Assembly (NCBI GenBank): GCA_964522525.1
Contig: CAZFWG010000009.1
Location: forward strand, 1-64,000
DNA: 64,000 nt
Direction: 5' to 3'
Source of the DNA: CAYUYV01 sp964522525
Lineage (GTDB): Bacteria > Pseudomonadota > Alphaproteobacteria > JAJFIK01
Part shown: positions 1-7,791 of the stretch, one piece after another
Numbering within the stretch: position 1 is the first letter of the stretch
Layout of the letters: each line of letters begins with the position of its first letter
The notes under the pieces: generated by a model
Told to the model about the DNA's origin: nothing
The model's input: only the letters and a program-made list of their open reading frames with translations
Database searches by the model: none
Position numbers and translations under genes: made by a program

Positions 1-616
1 CTTCTGCCTGCTTGAAGGCATCCGTCGCGAGCACCGTCATGTTGAACATGCGCAGCCGCGTGCCGTCCTGCTTGGCCGCGATGAAATCCTCGATGTCTGG
101 ATGATCGCAGGCGAGAGTTGCCATCATCGCCCCCCGGCGGGCACCCGCCGACATGATGGTCCGGCACATGGCGTCCCAGACATCCATGTAGGAGAGGGGG
201 CCTGAGGCATCCGCCCCGACACCCCGGACCGGGGCGCCCCGGGGGCGAAGGGTGGAGAAGTCGTAGCCGATCCCGCCGCCCTGCTGCATGGTCAGGGCCG
301 CTTCCTTCAGATGCTCAAAGATCCCGCCCATATCGTCGGGGATCTCGCCCATCACGAAACAATTGAAGAGCGTGACCCGGCGCCCCGTGCCGGCCCCGGC
401 CAGAATGCGGCCCGCCGGCAGGAACCGGTAATCGCGCATGGCGTCGAGGAAGCGGTCGCTCCAATAGGCCCTGTCGCCTTCCTTCTCGACCGTGGCCAGG
501 GCCCGGGCGACACGTCCCCAACTGTCCTCGACGCTGTCTTCCATCACGTCGGTCTCGGGGTCTTTGACGCGGTATTTCATGTCCCAGATTTCCTGGGAAA
601 TCGGCATCTGGGTCAC
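1..616 (-). CDS. nrdJ: Adenosylcobalamin-dependent (class II) ribonucleotide reductase, N-terminal part, runs off window
   Basis: Reduces ribonucleotides to deoxyribonucleotides in the cytoplasm using vitamin B12. The visible ~205 residues read from GTG at 616 (VTQMPISQEIWDMKYR) and include FLPAGRILAGAG, LFNCFV, a QQGGGIGYDFS loop, LRPRGAPV and CRTIMSAGARRGAMM, all typical of the class II reductase N-terminal and catalytic core. The GTG has a good ribosome site (GAGGAAGGAC) about 6-8 nt upstream; the in-frame ATG at 607 is an alternative with worse spacing. The remaining ~1000 residues lie left of the window. The upstream region carries a DnaA box and short tandem repeats, but I found no cobalamin riboswitch or NrdR box. 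Family assignment is firm; class II rather than class I rests on the GRILAGAG/GARRGAMM signatures. Confidence 0.9.
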   Translation of the reverse strand, partial: MTQMPISQEIWDMKYRVKDPETDVMEDSVEDSWGRVARALATVEKEGDRAYWSDRFLDAMRDYRFLPAGRILAGAGTGRRVTLFNCFVMGEIPDDMGGIFEHLKEAALTMQQGGGIGYDFSTLRPRGAPVRGVGADASGPLSYMDVWDAMCRTIMSAGARRGAMMATLACDHPDIEDFIAAKQDGTRLRMFNMTVLATDAFKQAE

Positions 617-741
617 GGATGTCCTTCCTCTTTGGTCAAGGCCCTCTTGAGCGCCGCGGCGTCTTGTCGGGGCGCAGAGAGTGGTCAGTCGGGGCCTCCG
701 GGTCAAGATCGCACCCGCGCCGCCACACTGGACGGGGTGCG

Positions 742-780
742 GGGCCAGGGTGCCGGGCCGGGGTACTGGGCCGGGGTACC
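742..780. repeat. Three tandem 13-bp repeats (GGGCCRGGGTRCY)
   Basis: Units at 742-754, 755-767 and 768-780 read GGGCCAGGGTGCC, GGGCCGGGGTACT and GGGCCGGGGTACC. A more degenerate GGACGGGGTGCG-like unit precedes them at about 730-741. They lie in the nrdJ leader/promoter region. Confidence 0.75.
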
Positions 781-923
781 GGGACAGCGAAACTCAATGT
801 TCACATTACGTTCTTGACCTGGGGAAATCAATCCACGCCTTCGCCCGTGGCCTGTGCATGGATCTGTGAGTTCCGTGCGTTAAAATCCGGATGACGACCG
901 AGCTATCCCCGCTGCCCCCAGAT

Positions 924-932
924 TTATCCACA
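924..932 (+). promoter_or_regulatory. DnaA box
   Basis: TTATCCACA is a perfect match to the DnaA box consensus TTATNCACA, lying about 310 bp upstream of the nrdJ start. Flanking near matches are CTATCCCCG (about 904-912) and TTATCCCAA (986-994). DnaA is known to regulate nrd genes in E. coli; its function here is inference. Confidence 0.45.
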
Positions 933-1064
933 CTGACGGGCCACCGTGATCGTCTCGTGAGATTTTACCCCCGATTTTCAGTGACTTATCCCAAATGGGT
1001 GTTCCCCCTGTGAAAGATTCGTTCCAGGTGCGGGTCCGGGCAGGCCCGCCTGACCTGGGGGATG

Positions 1065-1772
1065 TCACGGGTCAAGAAGCCGCCGGGTGGCCGTTTCGAT
1101 CCGCTCTTCAAGCTCTGCCATGAAGACGTCGCGGGGCTGACCGGGCGGGATCGGGTCAAGGATCTCCACGGTGATCGTGCCGGGCCGGAACGCGAAGCCC
1201 CGACCGGGCCAGCATCGGCCGGACGTCAAGGCAACCGGCACGCAGGGCCGTCCGAGCTTGGTGTAGAGCGCCGCGACGCCGGGGCGATAGGGCAGGGTCT
1301 CACCGGGTCGCGCGCGGGTTCCTTCCGGAAAGATGACGACGGATCGTCCGTCTGCCGCCGATTTTTCGGCAGCCCGGATCATGCTGCGCAGGGCCTTGGC
1401 GCCTGCGGTCCGGTCGATGGGAATCGGGCCTGACTTGGCGAGGTACCAGCCGAAAATCGGGACATAAAGAAGCTCCCGCTTCAGGATGATCGCGGGGTCC
1501 CGCGCGAGTTCATAGACAAACAAGGTGTCCCACATGGCCTGGTGTTTCGGCGCCAGCAGGAAGGGTTCTTCCGGCAGCCGCTCGCGACCCTTCACGATCA
1601 CCCGCACGCCGATCAGGGTGTAGAAACCAAAAAGCACGCTGCGCCGCCAGAAACGGCAGGGGGCGATGAAGAAGCGGCGGGGCAGGACCAGAAACGGCAA
1701 ATAGAGAATGCCGAGCACAAACGTCACCGCGACCAGCCAGATCATGAACAAGATGGTCCGGAACCGATACAT
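1065..1772 (-). CDS. plsC: 1-acyl-sn-glycerol-3-phosphate acyltransferase
   Basis: Transfers an acyl chain to the sn-2 position of lysophosphatidic acid, giving phosphatidic acid for phospholipid synthesis at the inner membrane. The 235-residue length is normal. An N-terminal membrane segment spans residues ~7-30. Motif I is HQAMWD (His77-Asp82, the HX4D catalytic pair), PIDR lies at ~118-121, and motif III FPEGTR is at 148-153. It follows the YdcF-like gene by 30 nt on the same strand, so it is probably the last gene of the ftsE-ftsX-ydcF-plsC run, an order I recall from other alphaproteobacteria. Confident call; lyso-ornithine-lipid acyltransferases share the fold but fit the context less well. 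Confidence 0.9.
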   Translation of the reverse strand: MYRFRTILFMIWLVAVTFVLGILYLPFLVLPRRFFIAPCRFWRRSVLFGFYTLIGVRVIVKGRERLPEEPFLLAPKHQAMWDTLFVYELARDPAIILKRELLYVPIFGWYLAKSGPIPIDRTAGAKALRSMIRAAEKSAADGRSVVIFPEGTRARPGETLPYRPGVAALYTKLGRPCVPVALTSGRCWPGRGFAFRPGTITVEILDPIPPGQPRDVFMAELEERIETATRRLLDP

Positions 1773-1802
1773 GGATGAACGCCGCCCCCCAAGAACCCGC
1801 CG

Positions 1803-2309
1803 TCAAGGCATCATGTAACTCGCGGTGAACTTCAGATATTCCGCGACGACCAGGCGGCCGGCGACGCCCCAGTCCCATTCGGCCGTNNNNNNNNNNNNNN
1901 NNNNNNNNNNNNNNNNNNNNNNNNNNNNNNNNNNNNNNNNNNNNNNNNNNNNNNNNNNNNNNNNNNNNNNNNNNNNNNNNNNNNNNCCGGAAATGAGCAG
2001 CCGGCTGCCTTTGTTCTGGGCCAGCAGCTGCATGGCCTGGGTCACCCGATTGCCGCCGCCGGTCAGGACCACGATGGCATCGGCGGATTCGACGGTGGCA
2101 TTGGGTTCGCGGGGCACGGCCGCAATGAAGGCGAACAAGCCCGCCACCCACAGGGTGCCAAGGAGCGCCAATCCCCCCCAGACGATCCGCGAGACATAGT
2201 GACGGCGCCGGCCAAACAGGCGCCGGCGGGGCGTGTTGATCCCGGAGGCCAACATGTCGGCGCCGAACCAGCGCCGCCGTCCACGGGGGGAGAAGATGCG
2301 TTTTACCAA
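1803..2309 (-). CDS. YdcF/SanA-like (DUF218) membrane protein, interrupted by assembly gap
   Basis: The N-terminal half has a basic cytoplasmic segment, one membrane helix (VWGGLALLGTLWVAGLFAFI, ~43-62) and the DUF218 core start ADAIVVLTGGGNR followed by GSRLLIS. A run of 100 N then interrupts the gene (1887-1986). The C-terminus AGRLVVAEYLKF fits the family. The family normally has a longer middle including a conserved His/Arg segment than the 34 residues implied by the N run, so the true gap is probably longer than 100 bp and the apparent length is not reliable. DUF218 proteins are implicated in envelope functions; no specific role can be given. Confidence 0.7.
   Translation of the reverse strand: MVKRIFSPRGRRRWFGADMLASGINTPRRRLFGRRRHYVSRIVWGGLALLGTLWVAGLFAFIAAVPREPNATVESADAIVVLTGGGNRVTQAMQLLAQNKGSRLLISXXXXXXXXXXXXXXXXXXXXXXXXXXXXXXXXXXTAEWDWGVAGRLVVAEYLKFTASYMMP
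1887..1986. other. Assembly gap (100 N)
   Basis: Exactly 100 unknown bases inside the YdcF-like gene. The round length indicates a scaffolding placeholder, so real size and sequence are unknown. Confidence 0.95.
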
Positions 2310-2394
2310 TTCGAGTTCATGGCTCCTTTAGGCGCCGTACCGTGAGGGGAAGGCCGGTTCAGGACAGAAACGGCCGCGGCGCTTCAATATCGCC

Positions 2395-3339
2395 CTAGAG
2401 AATACGTCCGACGACGGATAATGCCGTCAGCCGTGCCGTGACCATGGCCACGAGGGCGCTCAAGACCGGGACCGCCAGGAGCGCCAGATAGGCATCAAGA
2501 CCCAGGGTCAATCCGGGGATGAAATATTCCGCGCCCGTGTCGACCACGAGACCTGCGATCCACAGGGTGAAGGCCGCGCAAATGGCGCCCGTCAAACCCG
2601 ACCAAAGCCCGAGGCGCACGAAATGGCCCTGGAATTCAGCGGCGATGAAGCCGTCACGGGCTCCAATAAGATGCAAAACTTCGACGATTTGATGGTTCGC
2701 CGCCATAGCTGCGCGCGTCGCGAACGCAACCATCGAAATTGTCGCAAGAACAATCAGGGACAATGCCGCGACCGACAGGCCTTGGAGCGAGGAGGAGAAG
2801 GCCAGAAGCCGAGACTTCCAACGGGAATGGTCGTTGAGGGAGGCGCCGGGCACTTCCGAGGCCAGACGGTTGCCGAGAATGTCGAGATCCGGCGGTGCCC
2901 GCGTATCAAGCCGCACGGCAACGATCTGGGGAATGGCCAGGTCGGCCGGCAGGTTGCCGCGACCGATATAGGGCTCCACAAGAGCGGCGGCGTCCTCCGC
3001 GCTCAGCGCTTCGATGTCATAGAGCCCTGGTGTCGCGTTCAGGATCTCCAGGACGGCCGCCATCTGCTGATTGGGGTCGGCCGCATCATTGGGCTTGATC
3101 TGGATGGTAACCGCGCCGGAGAGATCCTTGGCGTAGGTATCCGCCGTCTGACGCACGGAAAGGGTCATGCCGAGGGCGATACTGGCGAGAAAACACATGA
3201 TGGCAATCACGGCATAGAGAGACCGTCCGGCGGCCGATGTCGACGGGATGACCGCCTTGCGCCGCCCGGTCAACGCCTGGACGCGCGCCAGGGTCTTGGT
3301 GCTTGTTTCGTCCACTCGATCCGTGGCCATCATGGCCAA
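2395..3339 (-). CDS. ftsX: Cell-division ABC transporter permease-like protein FtsX
   Basis: Partner of FtsE in the divisome; FtsEX couples ATP hydrolysis to activation of periplasmic murein hydrolases. The 314-residue protein has the family layout: cytoplasmic N-tail, first membrane segment (~42-62), a large periplasmic domain (~65-180), and three membrane segments in the C-terminal half (~190-215, 237-258, 283-305). The LIGARDGFI segment is typical of FtsX. The start codon at 3339 overlaps the 3' end of ftsE by 10 nt, so the two are translationally coupled; an ATG at 3330 is an alternative start. Confidence 0.9.
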   Translation of the reverse strand: MAMMATDRVDETSTKTLARVQALTGRRKAVIPSTSAAGRSLYAVIAIMCFLASIALGMTLSVRQTADTYAKDLSGAVTIQIKPNDAADPNQQMAAVLEILNATPGLYDIEALSAEDAAALVEPYIGRGNLPADLAIPQIVAVRLDTRAPPDLDILGNRLASEVPGASLNDHSRWKSRLLAFSSSLQGLSVAALSLIVLATISMVAFATRAAMAANHQIVEVLHLIGARDGFIAAEFQGHFVRLGLWSGLTGAICAAFTLWIAGLVVDTGAEYFIPGLTLGLDAYLALLAVPVLSALVAMVTARLTALSVVGRIL

Positions 3340-4097
3340 TCACTCCGCTCCGATGTCCGGTCCATCCAGCCGTCCAGGGATCCTTCCCGGGATTGGGGGC
3401 CGGCCAGATCCGGATCCGTATTGGTGGGCCGCGAACTCTTGCGCAATTGGGTCAGGCGCCCGGCCTCGATATGGAGATTGGGGCCGCCCACCTCTTCGAC
3501 CAGATTGGTGTCGTGAGTCGCCATCAGGACGGTGGCGCCAAGGCGGTTGAGTTCGAGAAAAAGGTGCAAAAGCCGTCGGCCCATATCCGGGTCCACATTC
3601 CCCGTGGGCTCATCGGCCAGGATCAGGTCGGGTTTGGCGACAACCGCCCGGGCAATCGCCAGCCGCTGCTTCTCACCGCCCGACAGGGTCGGCGGCCGGG
3701 CCTCGATCCGCTCGCCCAGTCCGACCCAGGTCAGAAGTTCCCGAACGTCTTCCTCGTAGTCCTGGGGCGAAATGCCGGCAATGCGCAAGGGCAGGGCGAC
3801 ATTCTCAAAGGCCGTCAAATGTTCGAGCAACCGGAATTCCTGGAAAATGACCCCGATCCGCCGGCGCATGAAGGGCATTTTTTTGCGCGGCAGGGTGGCA
3901 ATGTCCTTGCCGAACATGGAGATCAGGCCCCGGGACGGCCGGTGGGCCAGATACATCAGTTTCAAAAGCGAGGTTTTGCCCGCCCCCGATGGCCCGGTCA
4001 GGATATGAAACGTGCCGGGCTCAAGCTCGAAGGTGATGTCCCGCAGCACCTCCGGCCCCAGCCCGTATCTCATCCCGACATTTTCGAAGCGAACCAC
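3330..4097 (-). CDS. ftsE: Cell-division ATP-binding protein FtsE
   Basis: ABC ATPase subunit of FtsEX. From GTG at 4097 (VVRFENVGMRYGLG) the protein has Walker A GPSGAGKT (35-42), Q-loop VIFQEF (~84-89), signature LSGGEKQR (138-145), Walker B LILADEPTG (158-166) and an H-loop ATHD. The GTG was chosen because AAGGA lies 8 nt upstream and the conserved domain begins at once; an upstream in-frame ATG at 4154 would add 19 non-conserved residues. The C-terminus extends about 30 hydrophilic residues (to SERSDWP) beyond the usual ~222-residue end. It diverges from the zinc-ribbon gene. Confidence 0.92.
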   Translation of the reverse strand: MVRFENVGMRYGLGPEVLRDITFELEPGTFHILTGPSGAGKTSLLKLMYLAHRPSRGLISMFGKDIATLPRKKMPFMRRRIGVIFQEFRLLEHLTAFENVALPLRIAGISPQDYEEDVRELLTWVGLGERIEARPPTLSGGEKQRLAIARAVVAKPDLILADEPTGNVDPDMGRRLLHLFLELNRLGATVLMATHDTNLVEEVGGPNLHIEAGRLTQLRKSSRPTNTDPDLAGPQSREGSLDGWMDRTSERSDWP

Positions 4098-4408
4098 GAC
4101 GAAGGTCCTTACTATTGCGATGACCCGGCATTGCGCCGCGTCCAACTGTTCCAAATCTACTTAGGCCGGATCAAGGGAATGCGAAATCACAAGGCACGGC
4201 CTCACCTGTGTCATCTTCGGCTGATATTCAAGCGGCATAAATATCACGCGTTAGCCCCTATCACATAGGTATGGCCGGATTCGGTTCCGGTGCTTAGGTT
4301 GATGCATGACGCGAGGCAGACTCGGCGGGCAACGTGCATCCTGTACCCCGGGGGCCGCGTCGGTCACCTCCGGGATGGTTTTCTCACGACGGACGCACAG
4401 ACACATCC
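4098..4408. other. Divergent promoter region ftsE / zinc-ribbon gene
   Basis: A 311-bp spacer between divergent genes. It contains a comparatively AT-rich patch at about 4185-4275 with an imperfect dyad CCTAT-cac-ATAGG (4257-4269). Promoters for both directions are expected here, but I could not assign -35/-10 pairs with confidence. Confidence 0.5.
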
Positions 4409-5119
4409 ATGATTTTGACCTGCCCGGCCTGTTCGACCCGTTATCTGATGGACGATGCCAGCTTTCGTCCGCCCGGGCGCAATGTGCGTTGCGCGAAATG
4501 CGGGCATTCCTGGTTCCATGAAGTGGCGCCGCCGGTCCTGCCGGAAGTGAGCGAACCCCGCAGCCTGGCGCCGATCGCGGAACCGGTAGCCGCCCGCGCC
4601 CAGCCGATGATCAACCCCCGTCCCATGGAACCGGGGCCCATTCCGCGCGCTTTCGCAAGGCCGGCGCCGGCGCTCCCGAAACCGTCCTGGCGGGGACCGG
4701 CGATTGTCATGGCGATTCTCGTGCTGTGTGCGGGCATCGCCAGCGTCTATCAGTACCGGGCGGTTTTGGCGCGGGACAATCCGGGCTTCGCGGGCATGTT
4801 CGAGGCCGTGGGGCTCGGCATTCCGGAAGCCCCGCTCAAGATCCGCAAATATGATTATGCCTGGGTCGAAACCGACCAGGGCCGCCAGGTGCGCATTTTC
4901 GGGGAAGTGGTGAATGTGGATCAGATCGCCCATGAGGTGCCCCGCATTCGCTTCGGCATTCTCAATGACAACAAGGTCGAGATTCAGGCCCTCGAACTGA
5001 CGCTCCAGCCCCGCCGGCTCGGGCCTGGTGCCTCCAACAGTTTCGAGGTGCTGGTCGACCCGCCGGCCCAGGACCGCATCCATGTCACGGTGGAATTCGT
5101 CGAGGGGAGCGGCGGATGA
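4409..5119 (+). CDS. Zinc-ribbon (MJ0042-type) and DUF3426 membrane protein
   Basis: The ATG at 4409 gives MILTCPACSTRYLMDD, i.e. the zinc ribbon begins at once; earlier in-frame starts only add unconserved residues. Cysteines 5/8 and 28/31 (CPAC...CAKC) form the MJ0042-type ribbon, followed by a Pro-rich linker (~40-90), a membrane helix (~96-115, PAIVMAILVLCAGIASVYQY) and a C-terminal DUF3426-like domain (~140-236, e.g. FGEVVNVDQIAHEVP). Such proteins occur next to ftsE and hpt in alphaproteobacteria; their biochemical role is unknown. Its stop overlaps the hpt start (ATGA), so the two are translationally coupled. Confidence 0.85.
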   Translation: MILTCPACSTRYLMDDASFRPPGRNVRCAKCGHSWFHEVAPPVLPEVSEPRSLAPIAEPVAARAQPMINPRPMEPGPIPRAFARPAPALPKPSWRGPAIVMAILVLCAGIASVYQYRAVLARDNPGFAGMFEAVGLGIPEAPLKIRKYDYAWVETDQGRQVRIFGEVVNVDQIAHEVPRIRFGILNDNKVEIQALELTLQPRRLGPGASNSFEVLVDPPAQDRIHVTVEFVEGSGG

Positions 5120-5709
5120 GTGCCAGCAGCGGATCCCCGTCTCCCCGGCCCCTTGCGCCTGATGTGCTTTTTTCCGTCGGTCAGATCGCGGCGCGGGTCG
5201 ACGCCCTTGCCGAAGAGATCGCGGACCATCCGACCTTCCACGAAGGAGCGCGGGGCCACGGCGCCGTGCTCGCCATCTGTGCCCTGCGCGGTGCGTTTGT
5301 CTTCGCCGCCGATCTCCTGCGCGCCCTGTCGGGGCGGGGGATCGACCCGGAAATCGCCTTCATGCAGGTCTCGAGCTACGGGCCGGGCACCCGGCCCACA
5401 AGCCCTGTACGCCTTGTCCAGGATCTGCAGGTTGGTGTCGACGGCCGCCCGGTTCTCCTGATCGATGACATTCTGGACACGGGCCATACGCTGGATTTTC
5501 TGGCATCTCACCTGAGACAGCGCGGCGCCTCGGCACTGACAAGCGTTGTCCTTCTTGATAAAGCTGACCGGCGCGAAGTGGCGGCGCGCGCGGATTTCGT
5601 CGGTTTTGCCTGCCCGGATGTTTTCGTTGTCGGCTACGGCATGGATGCGGACGGACGGTATCGCGGCCTGCCCTATATCGGGGTCCTGCCCGGCGAAAGC
5701 CTCGACTAG
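5116..5709 (+). CDS. hpt: Hypoxanthine phosphoribosyltransferase
   Basis: Purine salvage enzyme joining hypoxanthine or guanine to PRPP to give IMP or GMP. The 197-residue protein has the PRPP-binding loop VLLIDDILDTGHTL (113-126), the catalytic flexible loop SSYGPGTRP (~86-94), an LRGAF pyrophosphate-binding loop (57-61) and a C-terminal PYIGVLPG. These are the expected motifs at normal length, with a slightly extended Ser/Pro-rich N-terminus. The start overlaps the preceding gene's stop. Confidence 0.9.
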   Translation: MSASSGSPSPRPLAPDVLFSVGQIAARVDALAEEIADHPTFHEGARGHGAVLAICALRGAFVFAADLLRALSGRGIDPEIAFMQVSSYGPGTRPTSPVRLVQDLQVGVDGRPVLLIDDILDTGHTLDFLASHLRQRGASALTSVVLLDKADRREVAARADFVGFACPDVFVVGYGMDADGRYRGLPYIGVLPGESLD

Positions 5710-5863
5710 GGATTCTTGCGGCCGAGACGCTTGCTAATGAAGACCGCGCAAGTGGGCTGCAACGGTCTCAGACGAACCACCAGACCCGCGACCGGATGGG
5801 CCGGTACGGGCGGCGCGACGGTTCCAGGCGGACGGGGATCGTCAGGATCAGGGGTTGTTTGCC

Positions 5864-7663
5864 ATGGCGGAAGTGGAAAGCACGGTCGCGGAAAGCGTTG
5901 AGACAAGCGATTCCATCATCACCCGGGTCTTGTTCTTCACCGTTTTCGGTATTCTCGTCGGTATCGCCGTCTACTATCTAGGCGAGGCCATCGAAGGCCG
6001 GACGGCGGAAAACAAACCGATCATTGCCCTGATCACCTTTATCACGACCGCTGCCCTGGCCTGGTGGCTGACCACCACGCCGCAGACCCGCCTGGCCTCG
6101 GCTTTATTCGGGGTCCTGCTCGCGGCGGTCATTGCCGGTCTCTATCTCTTGAGCGAAGTCACCTTCGGCCTCGATTTTCGCTCGGAGGTGCCGCGCCGTC
6201 TGCTTTTCATCTGTGGAACGACGATCTTTGTGATCGCGGTACCCTTTTTCCGTACCCGGTTTGAGCGCCGTCTCTCGGTATTCCATTACCCTTCTCTTTT
6301 TGAGTTCGCCTGGAATGGACCCGTCATTGTCGCGGCGGCGGCCGCCTTCACGGGCGTGTTCTGGCTAGTGCTCCTGCTGTGGGCGGCCTTGTTCGATCTG
6401 ATCGATATCTCTTTCTTCCGCGAGCTTTTCAGGGAGCAGATTTTCGCCAGGGCGGCAACCGCGGGCGCTTTTGCCACGGCGATCGGCATTTTGCGTTCCC
6501 GGGAGCGGATCATTCTCACCTTGCGCGGTGTTCTGTTCGCTCTCCTCCATGTGTTGACCCCGATCCTGGCCGTCGCCGTGACCCTGTTCGTGGTCGCGCT
6601 GCCCTTCACGGGCCTTGAGCCCTTGATCGAGACCGGCCAGCCCTTGGGTGTGATCATCTGGGTCGGCCTGGGCAGCCTCATTCTGATCAATGCGGTGCTC
6701 GGCGATGGCGAGAAAGACGGATCCCAAAGCCTTCTCCTGACATTACCGGCCCGCCTTCTTGGTTTCCTCTTGCCCGTCCATGTGGCGCTCGCCGCCTATG
6801 TGCTCGTGGAGCGCACCACGGGGGACGGGCTGACGGTCGCCACCGTCCATTTGTCCGTAGTCCTGGCGATCCTGGCCTGCCACGCGGTGGTCTATTTCAT
6901 TGCGGGCTTCCTGCCGGTCTGGGCGGCGGTGATCCGGCGGGCCAATGTCATCATCGCGGGACTGACCATTCTCGTTGCGGCTCTGGTGCAGACCCCCCTT
7001 GTCGATCCCTATGAATGGACCGTGCAGGACATGCTGGCCCGCCTGCGGGACGGACGGGTCAGTGCCGCGGAGTTCGACTATGGCCGTTTGCGCTTCGATC
7101 TCGGCAAGGCGGGGGCCGCCGGCCTCGAACGTCTGCGCACGGATACGACCTTCCCGGACCACGACGTGGTCTTGGAACAATTGGCGGTTCTTGACGGTCT
7201 GAAGAACCGCTATCAATGGCGCAACCTGGCCCGCAACCGGGAAGGGCGCGTGTGGAAAGCGGATGAACTCATCGATCAGTTCGTCATTCTCCAGGACGGC
7301 ATCGGTCCGCTCCCGGACGGCTTGCGCGCGAGGCTCATGGAGGAGCGCACGAGACTTGAAGACTGTGCCCGCCGCAAAGGTCAGATTTGCAGGCTGGTCG
7401 CGGGTGACATCCAGGGAGACGGCGGTCTGGAATATCTGCTGTTGTCCTACAATGCCGAAAACAGACTGTATCTCTCCCTGACGGTGTTTTTCAGGACCGA
7501 GAACGATGCCTGGGACATCTTTGCCAATGGCAATGTTTCCGAATCTGACGCCGGGGATCTGCGCGCGGCGCTGGAGGCCGGAGACATCCGTTTCGAGCCG
7601 CTCCCCTATCGCGTCCCGGTCATCGGAGGGCAGACGGTCCTGATCGAGCGCCCCAAGCCCTAG
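5864..7663 (+). CDS. DUF4153 polytopic membrane protein
   Basis: A 599-residue protein with about ten predicted membrane segments in residues ~20-390, followed by a soluble C-terminal region. The segment LRDGRVSAAEFDYGRLRFDLG matches what I recall of DUF4153 proteins and lies just after the last helix. The ATG at 5864 is preferred over the TTG at 5855 because AGGGG lies 9 nt upstream of it. The function of the family is unknown. It sits alone between hpt and the transporter gene, about 150 bp from the former. Confidence 0.75.
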   Translation: MAEVESTVAESVETSDSIITRVLFFTVFGILVGIAVYYLGEAIEGRTAENKPIIALITFITTAALAWWLTTTPQTRLASALFGVLLAAVIAGLYLLSEVTFGLDFRSEVPRRLLFICGTTIFVIAVPFFRTRFERRLSVFHYPSLFEFAWNGPVIVAAAAAFTGVFWLVLLLWAALFDLIDISFFRELFREQIFARAATAGAFATAIGILRSRERIILTLRGVLFALLHVLTPILAVAVTLFVVALPFTGLEPLIETGQPLGVIIWVGLGSLILINAVLGDGEKDGSQSLLLTLPARLLGFLLPVHVALAAYVLVERTTGDGLTVATVHLSVVLAILACHAVVYFIAGFLPVWAAVIRRANVIIAGLTILVAALVQTPLVDPYEWTVQDMLARLRDGRVSAAEFDYGRLRFDLGKAGAAGLERLRTDTTFPDHDVVLEQLAVLDGLKNRYQWRNLARNREGRVWKADELIDQFVILQDGIGPLPDGLRARLMEERTRLEDCARRKGQICRLVAGDIQGDGGLEYLLLSYNAENRLYLSLTVFFRTENDAWDIFANGNVSESDAGDLRAALEAGDIRFEPLPYRVPVIGGQTVLIERPKP

Positions 7664-7753
7664 ACATGCGCGACCGGTTCTTGATGACATCGGGCCGCCC
7701 CGGGAGACCCCCCTGGTCCGCGACGTCCGTCTCCCCCTATCATGGTCATACAA

Positions 7754-7771
7754 GCCGGGCATGAACCCGGC
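7754..7771. other. Small hairpin in the leader of the transporter gene
   Basis: GCCGGG-catgaa-CCCGGC, 6-bp arms with a 6-nt loop, ending about 10 nt before the ribosome-binding site of the MFS gene. It could affect translation or be an operator half-pair; no T-run follows, so it is not a terminator. Confidence 0.3.
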
Positions 7772-7791
7772 GACCACAGGGGAGGAACCGG

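Larger units (their letters stand above)
617..1064. other. Intergenic region upstream of nrdJ
   Basis: This 448-bp stretch separates nrdJ (reading left) from the 3' end of plsC. It holds GC-rich 13-bp tandem repeats (742-780), then an AT-richer segment (about 895-1000) with one perfect DnaA box and two near matches. It is probably the nrdJ promoter and leader. I see no convincing small gene in it. Confidence 0.6.

Noticed and set aside
617..1064. Cobalamin riboswitch or origin of replication upstream of nrdJ
   Set aside because: No B12-box-like conserved segments were found on the minus strand. One perfect DnaA box with two weak ones is too few for an oriC, and no oriC-typical neighbours are present.
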